The notes under the pieces were generated by a model. The model made no database searches, was not told where the DNA came from, and saw only the letters and a program-made list of their open reading frames with translations. DNA of 22,150 nucleotides from Bacteriovorax sp. UBA1852 (GTDB lineage Bacteria > Bdellovibrionota > Bacteriovoracia > Bacteriovoracales > Bacteriovoracaceae): assembly GCA_002338505.1 (NCBI GenBank), contig DDIK01000077.1, positions 469 through 22,618 of the forward strand. Reading direction: 5' to 3'. Shown one piece after another: positions 15,163 to 22,150 of this stretch. Position 1 is the stretch's first letter; each line of letters begins with the position of its first letter. The position numbers and the translations under genes are program-made.

Positions 15163-15540
15163 ATGGCAGCAACTAATATCGCAACAAAATTGAATCAATC
15201 TAAATATGATAAGAGATTCTTATCTATAGAGAACACAAAGAAAGAAAACTATCTAAATCAATTAATTGATGTAGTTGAAATGAAACTGCAAGAATCTGAG
15301 TTAAATGATATAGTCGACAGAGAAGCTGTGGAACAAGACTCCTACAAAGAAGCTATTATTAATAGTTCGTATCAAGAATTAGATATTATTGACAGCCTTT
15401 TTATTAAAACCAATTTTGTAGACGAGATTAGCGCCAACTTGATTATGGATGAAATCATCGACAGGACTAACACCCTAGAATCAAATTTAGATGCACTAAT
15501 AAATATCGAGAATTCATTAACATACAAAATGATTCATTAG
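15163..15540 (+). CDS. Hypothetical protein (125 aa)
   Basis: No family recognised. It is a soluble-looking, acidic, almost entirely helical protein without signal peptide, membrane segment or cysteine. It has a short basic N-terminus (TKLNQSKYDKR) followed by long stretches rich in Glu, Asp, Asn, Ile and Leu in heptad-like spacing, so it could oligomerise as a coiled coil or helical bundle. The ribosome site AAAAGGAG lies 7 bases before the ATG. It follows the AI-2E gene by 114 bases but has its own dyad site and -10 box, so it is probably a separate transcript of the same regulon. Its stop overlaps the stop of the convergent 1586-aa gene by 4 bases. Confidence 0.75.
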   Translation: MAATNIATKLNQSKYDKRFLSIENTKKENYLNQLIDVVEMKLQESELNDIVDREAVEQDSYKEAIINSSYQELDIIDSLFIKTNFVDEISANLIMDEIIDRTNTLESNLDALINIENSLTYKMIH

Positions 15541-18500
15541 TAAATTTCGACTTTCTCTAAGTCTTTAACCAGAAGGACCTTGGCCATTGCAATGTATTTC
15601 TGTAGGCCCACAAGTGTCTTATCATTCATTGTCTTTTGCATAACTTCATAAGTAATACTCTCTACTTCTAATGTATCAAAGATTGCTTGAGGCTTAACCT
15701 TAGCAAATAACTGATTCGCAAGTTCCTCTTCTACAATAGTCGAAGGTTTGAATAAAACATCCTGCGCTTTATTGATATCTATATTATTTGAAATAAAGAA
15801 TTCTCTTAATTTAGAATCTGACTGAACACTTAACTCAATCTCTTTAATCAATTTCTTTTTAAATGCCTTTAACTCTCTTCTTAGTTTCTTTGCTTGTCTA
15901 GGTGATACTCTCTTTATCTCTGCTTCAGCAGTTGCAATAAATCCCTTTGTGACTGTAGCGAGTGTCTCAGACGCTACCGCGGTCGAAAGACCTAAGGACT
16001 CTCTCGCCTGTTTCTTAACAACTTCAGCAGTTAATCGAGCTCTTGCATTTGCAATTTTTCTTATGACAACAGATTCACCCATGGCATTGATTAGAGGAAT
16101 CCTTTTTCCAATGTGTGGTCCCCCCTGAATCATAAGATATGGAATATCAGTTTTAAGTCTGAGTGGTGCTTTATGAAATATCTTCGTAAACACATCAATA
16201 TTTTCATAGAGATACTTCTCAAATTCTTTCGTAGGTAGTTTTCCTAAATCTCTGTGCATTCTTAGAAAGTCATGTTTAAAGAGTCCCATATTATAAGTAT
16301 TTTGATACCAAGCCTGTTGTATCCAATTTGTTCCCCAAGCAAGCTCTCCCTTCTTAGCTTTCTCATATTTAACAAGTGCTTTCTCGATTGATCCACCCTC
16401 TTTAAATTTACCGAGATAGCTATTCATAAAGCTTCTCATATTAGAAGGATACTTAAAATAGTCCACTAGAACTTTTGCTGTTTGTCTATCAACTTCCTTA
16501 GTCGTATAGTTTACAACTGTATTAGAAATATAGGATGTGTTATTACTTATTCTCTTCGACATCTCAGAAACTTCATCGACCATATTCTTTATCTTAACTT
16601 TTGCTTCTTTAGAGCTAAGGCGACCTGTGTTTAGGTCTTTCTTAATTTTTTGTAATTGCTTAGAGTATTTAAAAGCTTGTTTCTCAGTTAACTTACTTGA
16701 TCCTAAGACTGACTCTGCTTGATTAAAGTTTATTCCTCGAAATGAATCCTTTATCTTATCTGAGTAGTTTGTAAAACCAAGAACGATTTTTGAGAATTCA
16801 ACTTCCGCTTCATCAGCAATCTCTTTTGAAGATTTCCCTGCTTCACTAAATGATTTCCTAAATCCAATAGTATTATGATTTCTCATTACAAATCTTGTTT
16901 GGTGACTGATACTCTTAGCTCCAAGATATAGAGATCGATTGAGTATTCCTATAAGTGGAATAATACTCGCTGTTTCGATTATAGTCATTGCCCAACTACG
17001 TTCGACACTCTCATAAGCATCAAGTGAAGTATGTCCAAGCTCTGCCATTGACCTTACCTCTTCTTCATATACATCTGCTCTTAGCTTCATGTCATATTCA
17101 CTCTTAGCCGCTTTTCCTTGCATAAGAATTCCACCTGCTCCACCACCGACAACAGCAATCCCACAGACAACAGTTAAAGTACATACACCAAAGGCTGCAA
17201 CTGCAGCTGCTCCGACAACGAAGCCACCAATCGCATACCCCATATTTCCCCACTCTTCCGTTGTCATAGATTCAACTCTATCCATCAACTCAGCAGGAAC
17301 ACCATTTATGCCGGCCATTTTATTTAATTCATCTTGAACACTGAGAGATTGATAAAAAACAGACTTGAGTGTTTCATGATCATTATCATCAGCCTCACAA
17401 AAGCTTTCTAGATTCGTGTAAACATTATGCATTCTTTCTACCGCAGCTCTTTCTAAGAGATCAATATAGAGAATTTTTTTCAATCTACTATCAACATCAA
17501 ATATCTCACTTCTTAAATAAGCTTCACTATTTATTCCAAAATCCTTAGCGATATCTTCAAAGAGCTCTTTTCTTTCTTCATGATCACTAGACTCCATAAT
17601 TTCTTTAAAACTTCCAATTTTTTTAGCATCTTCATATTCTAAATATTCTTTTGCTACATTAAAGAGAGATTCTTTTATATCTCCATGCAGGTTTTCGTCT
17701 ACTGCTGATTCAAATTGATCAAGAGTTAAAACTGCCTTAGGTGCAATATCATGAATAATATCAAGAGTTCTCTTTCCTCGAATATTTGCATCAAAGAGAT
17801 TCTTTCCTGATTTCTTAGCTTCCTCTTTAATTTTTCTCCAAAGTGCTAGCTTATCAGAGTTCTTAAGAAAGGTTGTTAGAAACTCAGGTCTCGCGGGTCT
17901 ATTTAAAGACAACTCCTGACCAGCATCTTTTAATCGATCAATCTGTGCTTCAATATTTCTAACATAACTTAATTTCTTTCTTGCAGCTTGTTTTCTAGAA
18001 CTTCTGTCTTTACCTGAGATATTTTTATCTCTGATTCCTTGATTGATATTTTTTAAATCTTCAACAGCTACAAGATAACCTAGTCTTGCCATTGCCAACT
18101 CGAGGTAAGAGTTTTTAATATGATGATTGATATATTCATACTCATTCACATAAGCAAAAGGTAATAGATTATGCTCATCTCTAAGTTTTTGCCACAGAAC
18201 AGACAAGAGTCTAAAGTGACTTTCAAGTTCCTTTTTGTTAAGCTCTCTATAAGGTGTGTAGACACCACCAACTTTTAGAGATTCCATAAAGCTAAGTAAC
18301 TTTTCATATGGAAAATGATTATTGCGACAATAATTTGATTTAGCTTCACGACAAGCATCTTCAACAGTCTTCTTTAGCGGACTATATCTACTCGTTAAAT
18401 CATAGACAGGCTTATCACCCTCTTTTCGATTCAACTCTCTAAGAACATCTGTCATTTTTGATATTCCCCAGTTTCTAGAGTCTGGTTCAGAGTATAGAGA

Positions 18501-20297
18501 AGGCATACCAACTCTTAAATTAGTTCTTTTAAGTTTCTTAATAATATCATCGCTTACGACATCCCATACAGAGTCTGCTTTCGCTTCAGACATTTTACGA
18601 GCAAGATACTTTGAAGCTCCAAGCTTTTGAGGATAGATCACATACTCACTTGCTGATAGGTAATTAAAACTTTCATCCGAGCGTGTAAGAATGTCCTCAA
18701 AAAGTTCAATATCTTTGTATACATTAAACTTTGGTAATTCTTCTCTTACATAGACCTCTGTCTTAATTCGCATTTTTCGTTTATTTCTCTTTCTTAATTT
18801 ACTTAAACGTGAAGTACCTTGCTTTTGTGAATATATCTCTTGTATGGCTCCTTGCTTTATTTTTTTAAACAACTTCCAGTGAGTGATATCGTTAAATGTA
18901 TATCTCAATGAATATGGAGTTTTTTCTCCGCTTTCTTCGGCATTAATCGCTTCTGCTGCAAATCCCATAGATTGATTTTCAAGAGCTGGCCATAAGATAT
19001 CTGACATAGGGTTAATATCAAGAGTCTCAATATAGATATCTTGTACCCCTGCATCGTTCAACATTACTGGAGCATCATGGTTGAAGCCAAAATTAAATCC
19101 TTCTTCATCAACTTGAAAAAAGAAGTCATCTCTAACAAGTCCTTTTTCTGCTAGTAATTTTTCGAGATAACCTCGACTATAAAAACCAGATTCTTGATCT
19201 TCGCCTCTTATTGCTTCAAACATCGCATACTGGGAATCTTCAAACTCTTCCCAGTTTCCATTACTCTTATTTTCAACACAAGACATCGGGATTTGTACTT
19301 TCTTAGAAGAACTTCCCCCCGACATAAATTCATATTCTTTGAGTTGATTAATCATTGTTTTTACTGTTAGCAATCTTAATGCAGCTACATAGTTTCTTGG
19401 ACTTGGGTACTTTAGGTATGTCTTAATTAGTCTTTCGAATTTGAACTTGAGAGTCCAAAAGCCCCCAGCGTCTTTAACCTCAAGAAAGTTGATATCACCA
19501 TAATCATTCTCACCCTCTAGTAATTTTTTATACTCAGCACTTCCTTCTGGAAAAAGATCCATGGGAACATCGAAAAGAAAGTCATCCTCAAAGCTGTGTT
19601 CAAAGAAGTTATAAGGAATAACAATTGTCGCAATTTCATTCATTGATAATGCTATATCCTCAATGTATCTAATGATAAGTGCACTTTTTACTTGTTCGTC
19701 AACGTTATATGAGCTCTCAAGGACCCTAAACAATCGCTTTTGAATATATCTAGCTTCTTGAATTGCATTACTAATTCGACTAAAGAGTCGCTTTGACTTG
19801 AACTGAGACTTTATCTCCTCCTCATCATCATCCAGTTGTATTCTTGAGGTGACCCATGCAAGATCATAGAGTATGTTATCTTCTTTGTTACAGTCTTCAG
19901 TTTCCTGAGGTACAATTTTATTTTCATCATCTTTCTTATTTTGAAATACTGAGTCATAATCCTCAAAAGAAAGAATTTTCAGTAGATACTCGTAGTATTC
20001 TCCGCCCTCTTCAGTCTGAAAGTCATTTCTCAAATGATTAAAGCTATCAATAACTTCTTCATTGTGGCCATATTCAGTCTTATCTTCATCGGTAAACATC
20101 TTTGTTATAGGCTTAACTTTGCAAGCATAGTCACCCCTCACAAGTCTCCTTAGCCCTCGCATTTCAACACCTAATTTATCGATCTCTCTATGACCAATAG
20201 AACTAGGTATCCTTGAAATAGTCTCTCCAAGAGCTAACTGAAAAGAGCAAATAAAGATAAATAAGCAAGAAATTAGTTTTTTTATATAAATCATCAT
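15537..20297 (-). CDS. Giant exported protein of unknown family (1586 aa)
   Basis: No family recognised. The signal peptide spans residues 1-24 (YIKK, hydrophobic core, ALG before ETISR). The first 1000 residues are charged and mainly helical. An isolated glycine/alanine-rich hydrophobic region lies at about 1019-1060, with a GGFVVGAAAVAAFG core, CGIAVVGGGAGG and glycine-zipper spacing. A second hydrophobic stretch, IIETASIIPLIGILN, starts near 1105. A long Lys/Glu-rich coiled region (about 1150-1300) and a mixed C-terminus follow. A hydrophobic hairpin inside a long secreted protein recalls pore-forming or self-inserting proteins, but no toxin motif is seen. Two ATGs in a row start the gene and no ribosome site is visible. 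The stop overlaps the 125-aa gene. It could be a prey-interaction factor; this is speculation. Confidence 0.85.
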   Translation of the reverse strand: MMIYIKKLISCLFIFICSFQLALGETISRIPSSIGHREIDKLGVEMRGLRRLVRGDYACKVKPITKMFTDEDKTEYGHNEEVIDSFNHLRNDFQTEEGGEYYEYLLKILSFEDYDSVFQNKKDDENKIVPQETEDCNKEDNILYDLAWVTSRIQLDDDEEEIKSQFKSKRLFSRISNAIQEARYIQKRLFRVLESSYNVDEQVKSALIIRYIEDIALSMNEIATIVIPYNFFEHSFEDDFLFDVPMDLFPEGSAEYKKLLEGENDYGDINFLEVKDAGGFWTLKFKFERLIKTYLKYPSPRNYVAALRLLTVKTMINQLKEYEFMSGGSSSKKVQIPMSCVENKSNGNWEEFEDSQYAMFEAIRGEDQESGFYSRGYLEKLLAEKGLVRDDFFFQVDEEGFNFGFNHDAPVMLNDAGVQDIYIETLDINPMSDILWPALENQSMGFAAEAINAEESGEKTPYSLRYTFNDITHWKLFKKIKQGAIQEIYSQKQGTSRLSKLRKRNKRKMRIKTEVYVREELPKFNVYKDIELFEDILTRSDESFNYLSASEYVIYPQKLGASKYLARKMSEAKADSVWDVVSDDIIKKLKRTNLRVGMPSLYSEPDSRNWGISKMTDVLRELNRKEGDKPVYDLTSRYSPLKKTVEDACREAKSNYCRNNHFPYEKLLSFMESLKVGGVYTPYRELNKKELESHFRLLSVLWQKLRDEHNLLPFAYVNEYEYINHHIKNSYLELAMARLGYLVAVEDLKNINQGIRDKNISGKDRSSRKQAARKKLSYVRNIEAQIDRLKDAGQELSLNRPARPEFLTTFLKNSDKLALWRKIKEEAKKSGKNLFDANIRGKRTLDIIHDIAPKAVLTLDQFESAVDENLHGDIKESLFNVAKEYLEYEDAKKIGSFKEIMESSDHEERKELFEDIAKDFGINSEAYLRSEIFDVDSRLKKILYIDLLERAAVERMHNVYTNLESFCEADDNDHETLKSVFYQSLSVQDELNKMAGINGVPAELMDRVESMTTEEWGNMGYAIGGFVVGAAAVAAFGVCTLTVVCGIAVVGGGAGGILMQGKAAKSEYDMKLRADVYEEEVRSMAELGHTSLDAYESVERSWAMTIIETASIIPLIGILNRSLYLGAKSISHQTRFVMRNHNTIGFRKSFSEAGKSSKEIADEAEVEFSKIVLGFTNYSDKIKDSFRGINFNQAESVLGSSKLTEKQAFKYSKQLQKIKKDLNTGRLSSKEAKVKIKNMVDEVSEMSKRISNNTSYISNTVVNYTTKEVDRQTAKVLVDYFKYPSNMRSFMNSYLGKFKEGGSIEKALVKYEKAKKGELAWGTNWIQQAWYQNTYNMGLFKHDFLRMHRDLGKLPTKEFEKYLYENIDVFTKIFHKAPLRLKTDIPYLMIQGGPHIGKRIPLINAMGESVVIRKIANARARLTAEVVKKQARESLGLSTAVASETLATVTKGFIATAEAEIKRVSPRQAKKLRRELKAFKKKLIKEIELSVQSDSKLREFFISNNIDINKAQDVLFKPSTIVEEELANQLFAKVKPQAIFDTLEVESITYEVMQKTMNDKTLVGLQKYIAMAKVLLVKDLEKVEIY

Positions 20298-20323
20298 AAG
20301 ATATATACAGCAAGAGAGATGCC

Positions 20324-20354
20324 AGTATACGAGATATAACTACCTGTTATCTCG
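20324..20354. promoter_or_regulatory. Dyad CGAGATA...TATCTCG at a possible promoter of the giant gene
   Basis: Perfect 7-bp arms at 20330-20336 and 20348-20354 with an 11-base spacer. On the minus strand the dyad directly precedes TATACT (20329-20324), a plausible -10 with a start near 20317. A repressor or activator bound here would touch the promoter. No good -35 is seen. Confidence 0.35.
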
Positions 20355-20368
20355 ATAATTCAAAACAA

Positions 20369-20408
20369 CTGTCGTAAAAACTTTATATAGTGTCTATATT
20401 TTTGACAG
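20369..20408. repeat. Interrupted inverted repeat in the divergent intergenic region
   Basis: Outer arms CTGTC (20369-20373) and GACAG (20404-20408) enclose an inner perfect hairpin, ATATAG-TGT-CTATAT (20385-20399). It lies in the 248-base gap between the giant gene and the FMN-like gene. Apart from the promoter elements listed, nothing else was seen in that gap. Confidence 0.35.
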
Positions 20409-20509
20409 CCGAGTAATTTCTACAGTTCATTTACTCAATATTCATCTTTGAACTCTTAAATCATAAAGCTCTATTCTTTGTGAACAAGTCGTAATTTTTC
20501 TCGATTCTC

Positions 20510-20545
20510 TAGACCTAGATGTGATTTTTGATATATTATATCTTT
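20510..20545 (+). promoter_or_regulatory. Promoter of the FMN-binding-like gene, possibly leaderless
   Basis: TAGACC (20510-20515), an 18-base spacer and TATTAT (20534-20539). The predicted transcription start coincides with the A of the ATG at 20546, and there is no ribosome site before it. Confidence 0.4.
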
Positions 20546-21139
20546 ATGACTTACTCTTTATTCTCTCTATTTATCTTTGTATTATTTTCAGCTGCTTCTC
20601 TAAGCTCTCATTCTTTCGACACTGTCGAGGTAGGAAAGACTCCCTTCTATCAGAAGGTGTTCTCTCAAATTACTTATGTTAAGAAACTTAAGATTACTGA
20701 TAATATCTCTAAAAACCCGATTAATAATCAAATTTTAAAAGTATACGATTCTCAAAAAAAGCATATTGGCTATATTCGAAATATTGAGACCACTACGGGC
20801 TGTGATAGTGCATGCCTTCCAGTCGTCTTCACACTCTTTTATGATAAAGATCAAAGCTTAATTAAATTATTGTCAAAGCCAGGCTTAACAAAGAAATATC
20901 ATGCCAAGTTCACTGAAAAAGATTATCAGAAGCTTGCCCTTATTCTCATGTTAAATCCTAAAGTTTTTAACAAGGTTAAGGAGCCAACTGAGATGGTAGA
21001 TATTATATCTGGAGCGACTAAGTCTGAATTTCAAAATGATGTTGTAAAAAATGCAGCTTACACATCTTTAAGAGTTAATTTATATAATCAAGATACTTTA
21101 AAAATACTTAAGACTTTGAATTCTTCTCCTGAAAAGTAG
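20546..21139 (+). CDS. Exported FMN-binding-like protein with SGAT motif
   Basis: A 197-aa exported protein with a hydrophobic signal segment at residues 1-20 (FSLFIFVLFSAAS). Near the C-terminus Asp152-I-I-Ser155-Gly-Ala-Thr158 matches the D-x-x-(S/T)-G-A-T motif of FMN_bind domains such as RnfG and NqrC, in which the Thr receives covalent FMN from ApbE in the periplasm. The preceding strands (HIGYIRNIETT, PVVFTLFYD) fit the domain, but it is short and diverged, and a CDSAC (Cys-x3-Cys) sits in the middle. It could be a periplasmic electron carrier; the call is by motif. The ATG at 20546 is chosen over the TTG at 20528 because the latter has no ribosome site. Nothing in the neighbourhood indicates a redox partner. 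Confidence 0.62.
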   Translation: MTYSLFSLFIFVLFSAASLSSHSFDTVEVGKTPFYQKVFSQITYVKKLKITDNISKNPINNQILKVYDSQKKHIGYIRNIETTTGCDSACLPVVFTLFYDKDQSLIKLLSKPGLTKKYHAKFTEKDYQKLALILMLNPKVFNKVKEPTEMVDIISGATKSEFQNDVVKNAAYTSLRVNLYNQDTLKILKTLNSSPEK

Positions 21140-21145
21140 AAGAAC

Positions 21146-21171
21146 AAAAAAAGGGTGAGACATGCTCACCC
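21146..21171 (-). terminator. Intrinsic terminator of the acyl-CoA ligase gene
   Basis: Stem GGGTGAG (21153-21159) with CTCACCC (21165-21171) and a 5-base loop. On the minus strand it is followed by T7 (from A7 at 21146-21152), 6 bases after the ligase stop. On the plus strand it lacks a T run, so it ends the FMN-like gene less well. Confidence 0.85.
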
Positions 21172-21177
21172 TCTATG

Positions 21178-22150
21178 CTACTGACCTCGAAGGTCCTTTC
21201 TTAGAATTTTACCTACATTTGACTTTGGAAGCTCTATTCTAAACTCATAGAACTTTGGAACTTTATATCCTGTAAGGTTCTCCTTACAAAAACTTTTAAG
21301 TTCATCTTCAGTAAGTGAATCATCATTTTTAACAACAAAGATTTTTACAACTTCGCCACTTTTTTGATCTGGTACACCAACAGCTGCACATTCAAAAACC
21401 TTAGGGTGCTGACAAATAACATCTTCAAGCTCATTTGGATATACATTAAATCCTGAAACAAGAATCATATCTTTTTTACGATCAACAATCTTAAAAAAGC
21501 CTTCTTCATCCATTACTCCGATATCACCTGTTTTAAAGAAGCCATCTTTAGTCATAACCTTATCAGTCTCTTCTGGACGATTCCAATATCCCTTCATGAC
21601 TTGTGGACCTTTGATACAAATTTCACCGATTTCGCCTGCAGAAAGTGTATTTTCATCATCGTCTTTAACACAGACATCAGTAGATGCTATTGGTAAACCA
21701 ATTGATCCATTATAATCTTGTAAATCCATTGGATTAATACAAGCAGCTGGAGAAGTTTCAGTTAATCCATAAGCTTCAATTAGAGGTGTTCCTGTTACAC
21801 TCTTCCACTTATCAGCAACAGCTTTTTGAACGGCCATTCCTCCACCAAGAGTCAATTTCAAAGAACTAAAATTAACATTTTTGAGTTCTTCATTATTTAA
21901 CAGTCCATTAAATAAAGTGTTAACACCTGTAAATGCTGTGAAGTCCCACTTCTTAAGCTCTTTAATAAATCCTGGAAGATCTCTAGGGTTTGTAATAAGA
22001 ACATTAAGTGCACCAATAGTCGAAAAGGTGAAGCAATTCGCTGTTAAAGAAAATATATGGTAAAGAGGAAGTGGAGTAATAATAATTTCTTTTCCATCTT
22101 CCGTTAATGGAGATATCCAGTTTCTAGCCTGACATAAATTCGCAACAATA
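21178..22150 (-). CDS. fadD: Long-chain acyl-CoA ligase (FadD type), 5'-partial
   Basis: AMP-forming ligase that activates fatty acids to acyl-CoA in two steps, acting at the inner face of the membrane. The frame stays open to the window edge, so the N-terminal part, including the first ATP-binding loop, is outside; a TTG at 21861 is internal, not a start. Visible, in order: LPLYHIFSLT, LITNPRDLPGFIKELKK, FTAFTGVNTLFNGLL, LTLGGGMAVQ, the adenylate motif YGLTETSPA, GEICIKGPQVMKGYW, TGDIGVMDEEGFF with the hinge DRKKDMI, GFNVYPNELED, and the catalytic-lysine end PKSNVGKILRKDLR. The order and wording follow E. coli FadD closely. All conserved residues of the shown part are present, so it should be active. 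An intrinsic terminator follows. Confidence 0.93.
   Translation of the reverse strand, partial: IVANLCQARNWISPLTEDGKEIIITPLPLYHIFSLTANCFTFSTIGALNVLITNPRDLPGFIKELKKWDFTAFTGVNTLFNGLLNNEELKNVNFSSLKLTLGGGMAVQKAVADKWKSVTGTPLIEAYGLTETSPAACINPMDLQDYNGSIGLPIASTDVCVKDDDENTLSAGEIGEICIKGPQVMKGYWNRPEETDKVMTKDGFFKTGDIGVMDEEGFFKIVDRKKDMILVSGFNVYPNELEDVICQHPKVFECAAVGVPDQKSGEVVKIFVVKNDDSLTEDELKSFCKENLTGYKVPKFYEFRIELPKSNVGKILRKDLRGQ

Noticed and set aside
21178..21861. Acyl-CoA ligase fragment as a separate short gene starting at 21861
   Set aside because: The frame continues without a stop to the window edge with matching FadD sequence, so this is one 5'-partial gene and not a truncated or split one.
1..22150. 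CRISPR arrays, transposases, integrases, tRNA or rRNA genes
   Set aside because: No spaced direct repeats, mobile-element proteins or tRNA/rRNA-like sequence were seen on either strand.

Overview
The window is AT-rich (by eye about one third G+C). It looks like chromosomal DNA from a marine predatory bacterium of the Bacteriovoracia (Halobacteriovorax/Bacteriovorax type, Bdellovibrionota). That assignment is an inference. It rests on base composition, Gram-negative envelope genes (a MipA/OmpV-like outer-membrane protein, lipoproteins), several large exported proteins of unknown family, and a secreted DNase I-fold nuclease. No rRNA, tRNA, insertion sequence, CRISPR array or prophage was seen, and no gene-free stretch exceeds about 250 bases.

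Layout. 1-3821: two aminoacyl-tRNA synthetase genes in tandem, leuS (5' end outside the window) and metG. 3985-6936: a small unknown gene, a secreted endonuclease/exonuclease/phosphatase-fold nuclease (minus strand) and an exported 327-aa unknown protein, closed by a strong bidirectional terminator. 6987-15540: a block of envelope and stress-type genes. It holds a DUF4332 helix-hairpin-helix protein, a cardiolipin synthase-like PLD protein, a DUF2959 lipoprotein, a 52-aa Pmp3/YqaE protein that is easily missed, a MipA/OmpV-like protein, a SAP/Rho-N-like small protein with an ABC1/UbiB kinase, a YqjD-YqjE-like trio, an AI-2E family transporter and an unknown 125-aa protein. 15537-20297: a 1586-aa exported protein of unknown family. 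20546-21139: an exported FMN-binding-like protein. 21178-22150: the C-terminal part of a FadD-type acyl-CoA ligase that runs off the window.

The most interesting signal is regulatory. Five intergenic spots in the envelope/stress block carry an 18-bp dyad close to TGTGTA-N6-TACACA. In every one of the seven gene directions that can be tested, a hexamer starting with TA and usually ending in T (TACAGT, TAGAAT, TAAGGT, TAAGAT, TAAGAT, TATAAA, TATTAT) begins exactly 51.5 bp from the centre of the dyad. For six of these genes the dyad ends 76-85 bp before the start codon. The sites face DUF4332, Pmp3(-DUF2959), MipA-like, SAP-ABC1, YqjD-YqjE, AI-2E and the 125-aa gene. I saw none upstream of the nuclease, the 327-aa protein, the giant protein, the FMN-like gene or the synthetases. 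This suggests a local regulon under one dimeric activator, possibly for envelope or osmotic stress. The regulator itself is not in the window.

Other points: convergent neighbours end with abutting or overlapping stop codons (4236/4237, 8711-8714, 15537-15540), and two genes (3985 and 20546) have a -10-like box placed so that their mRNAs may be leaderless.
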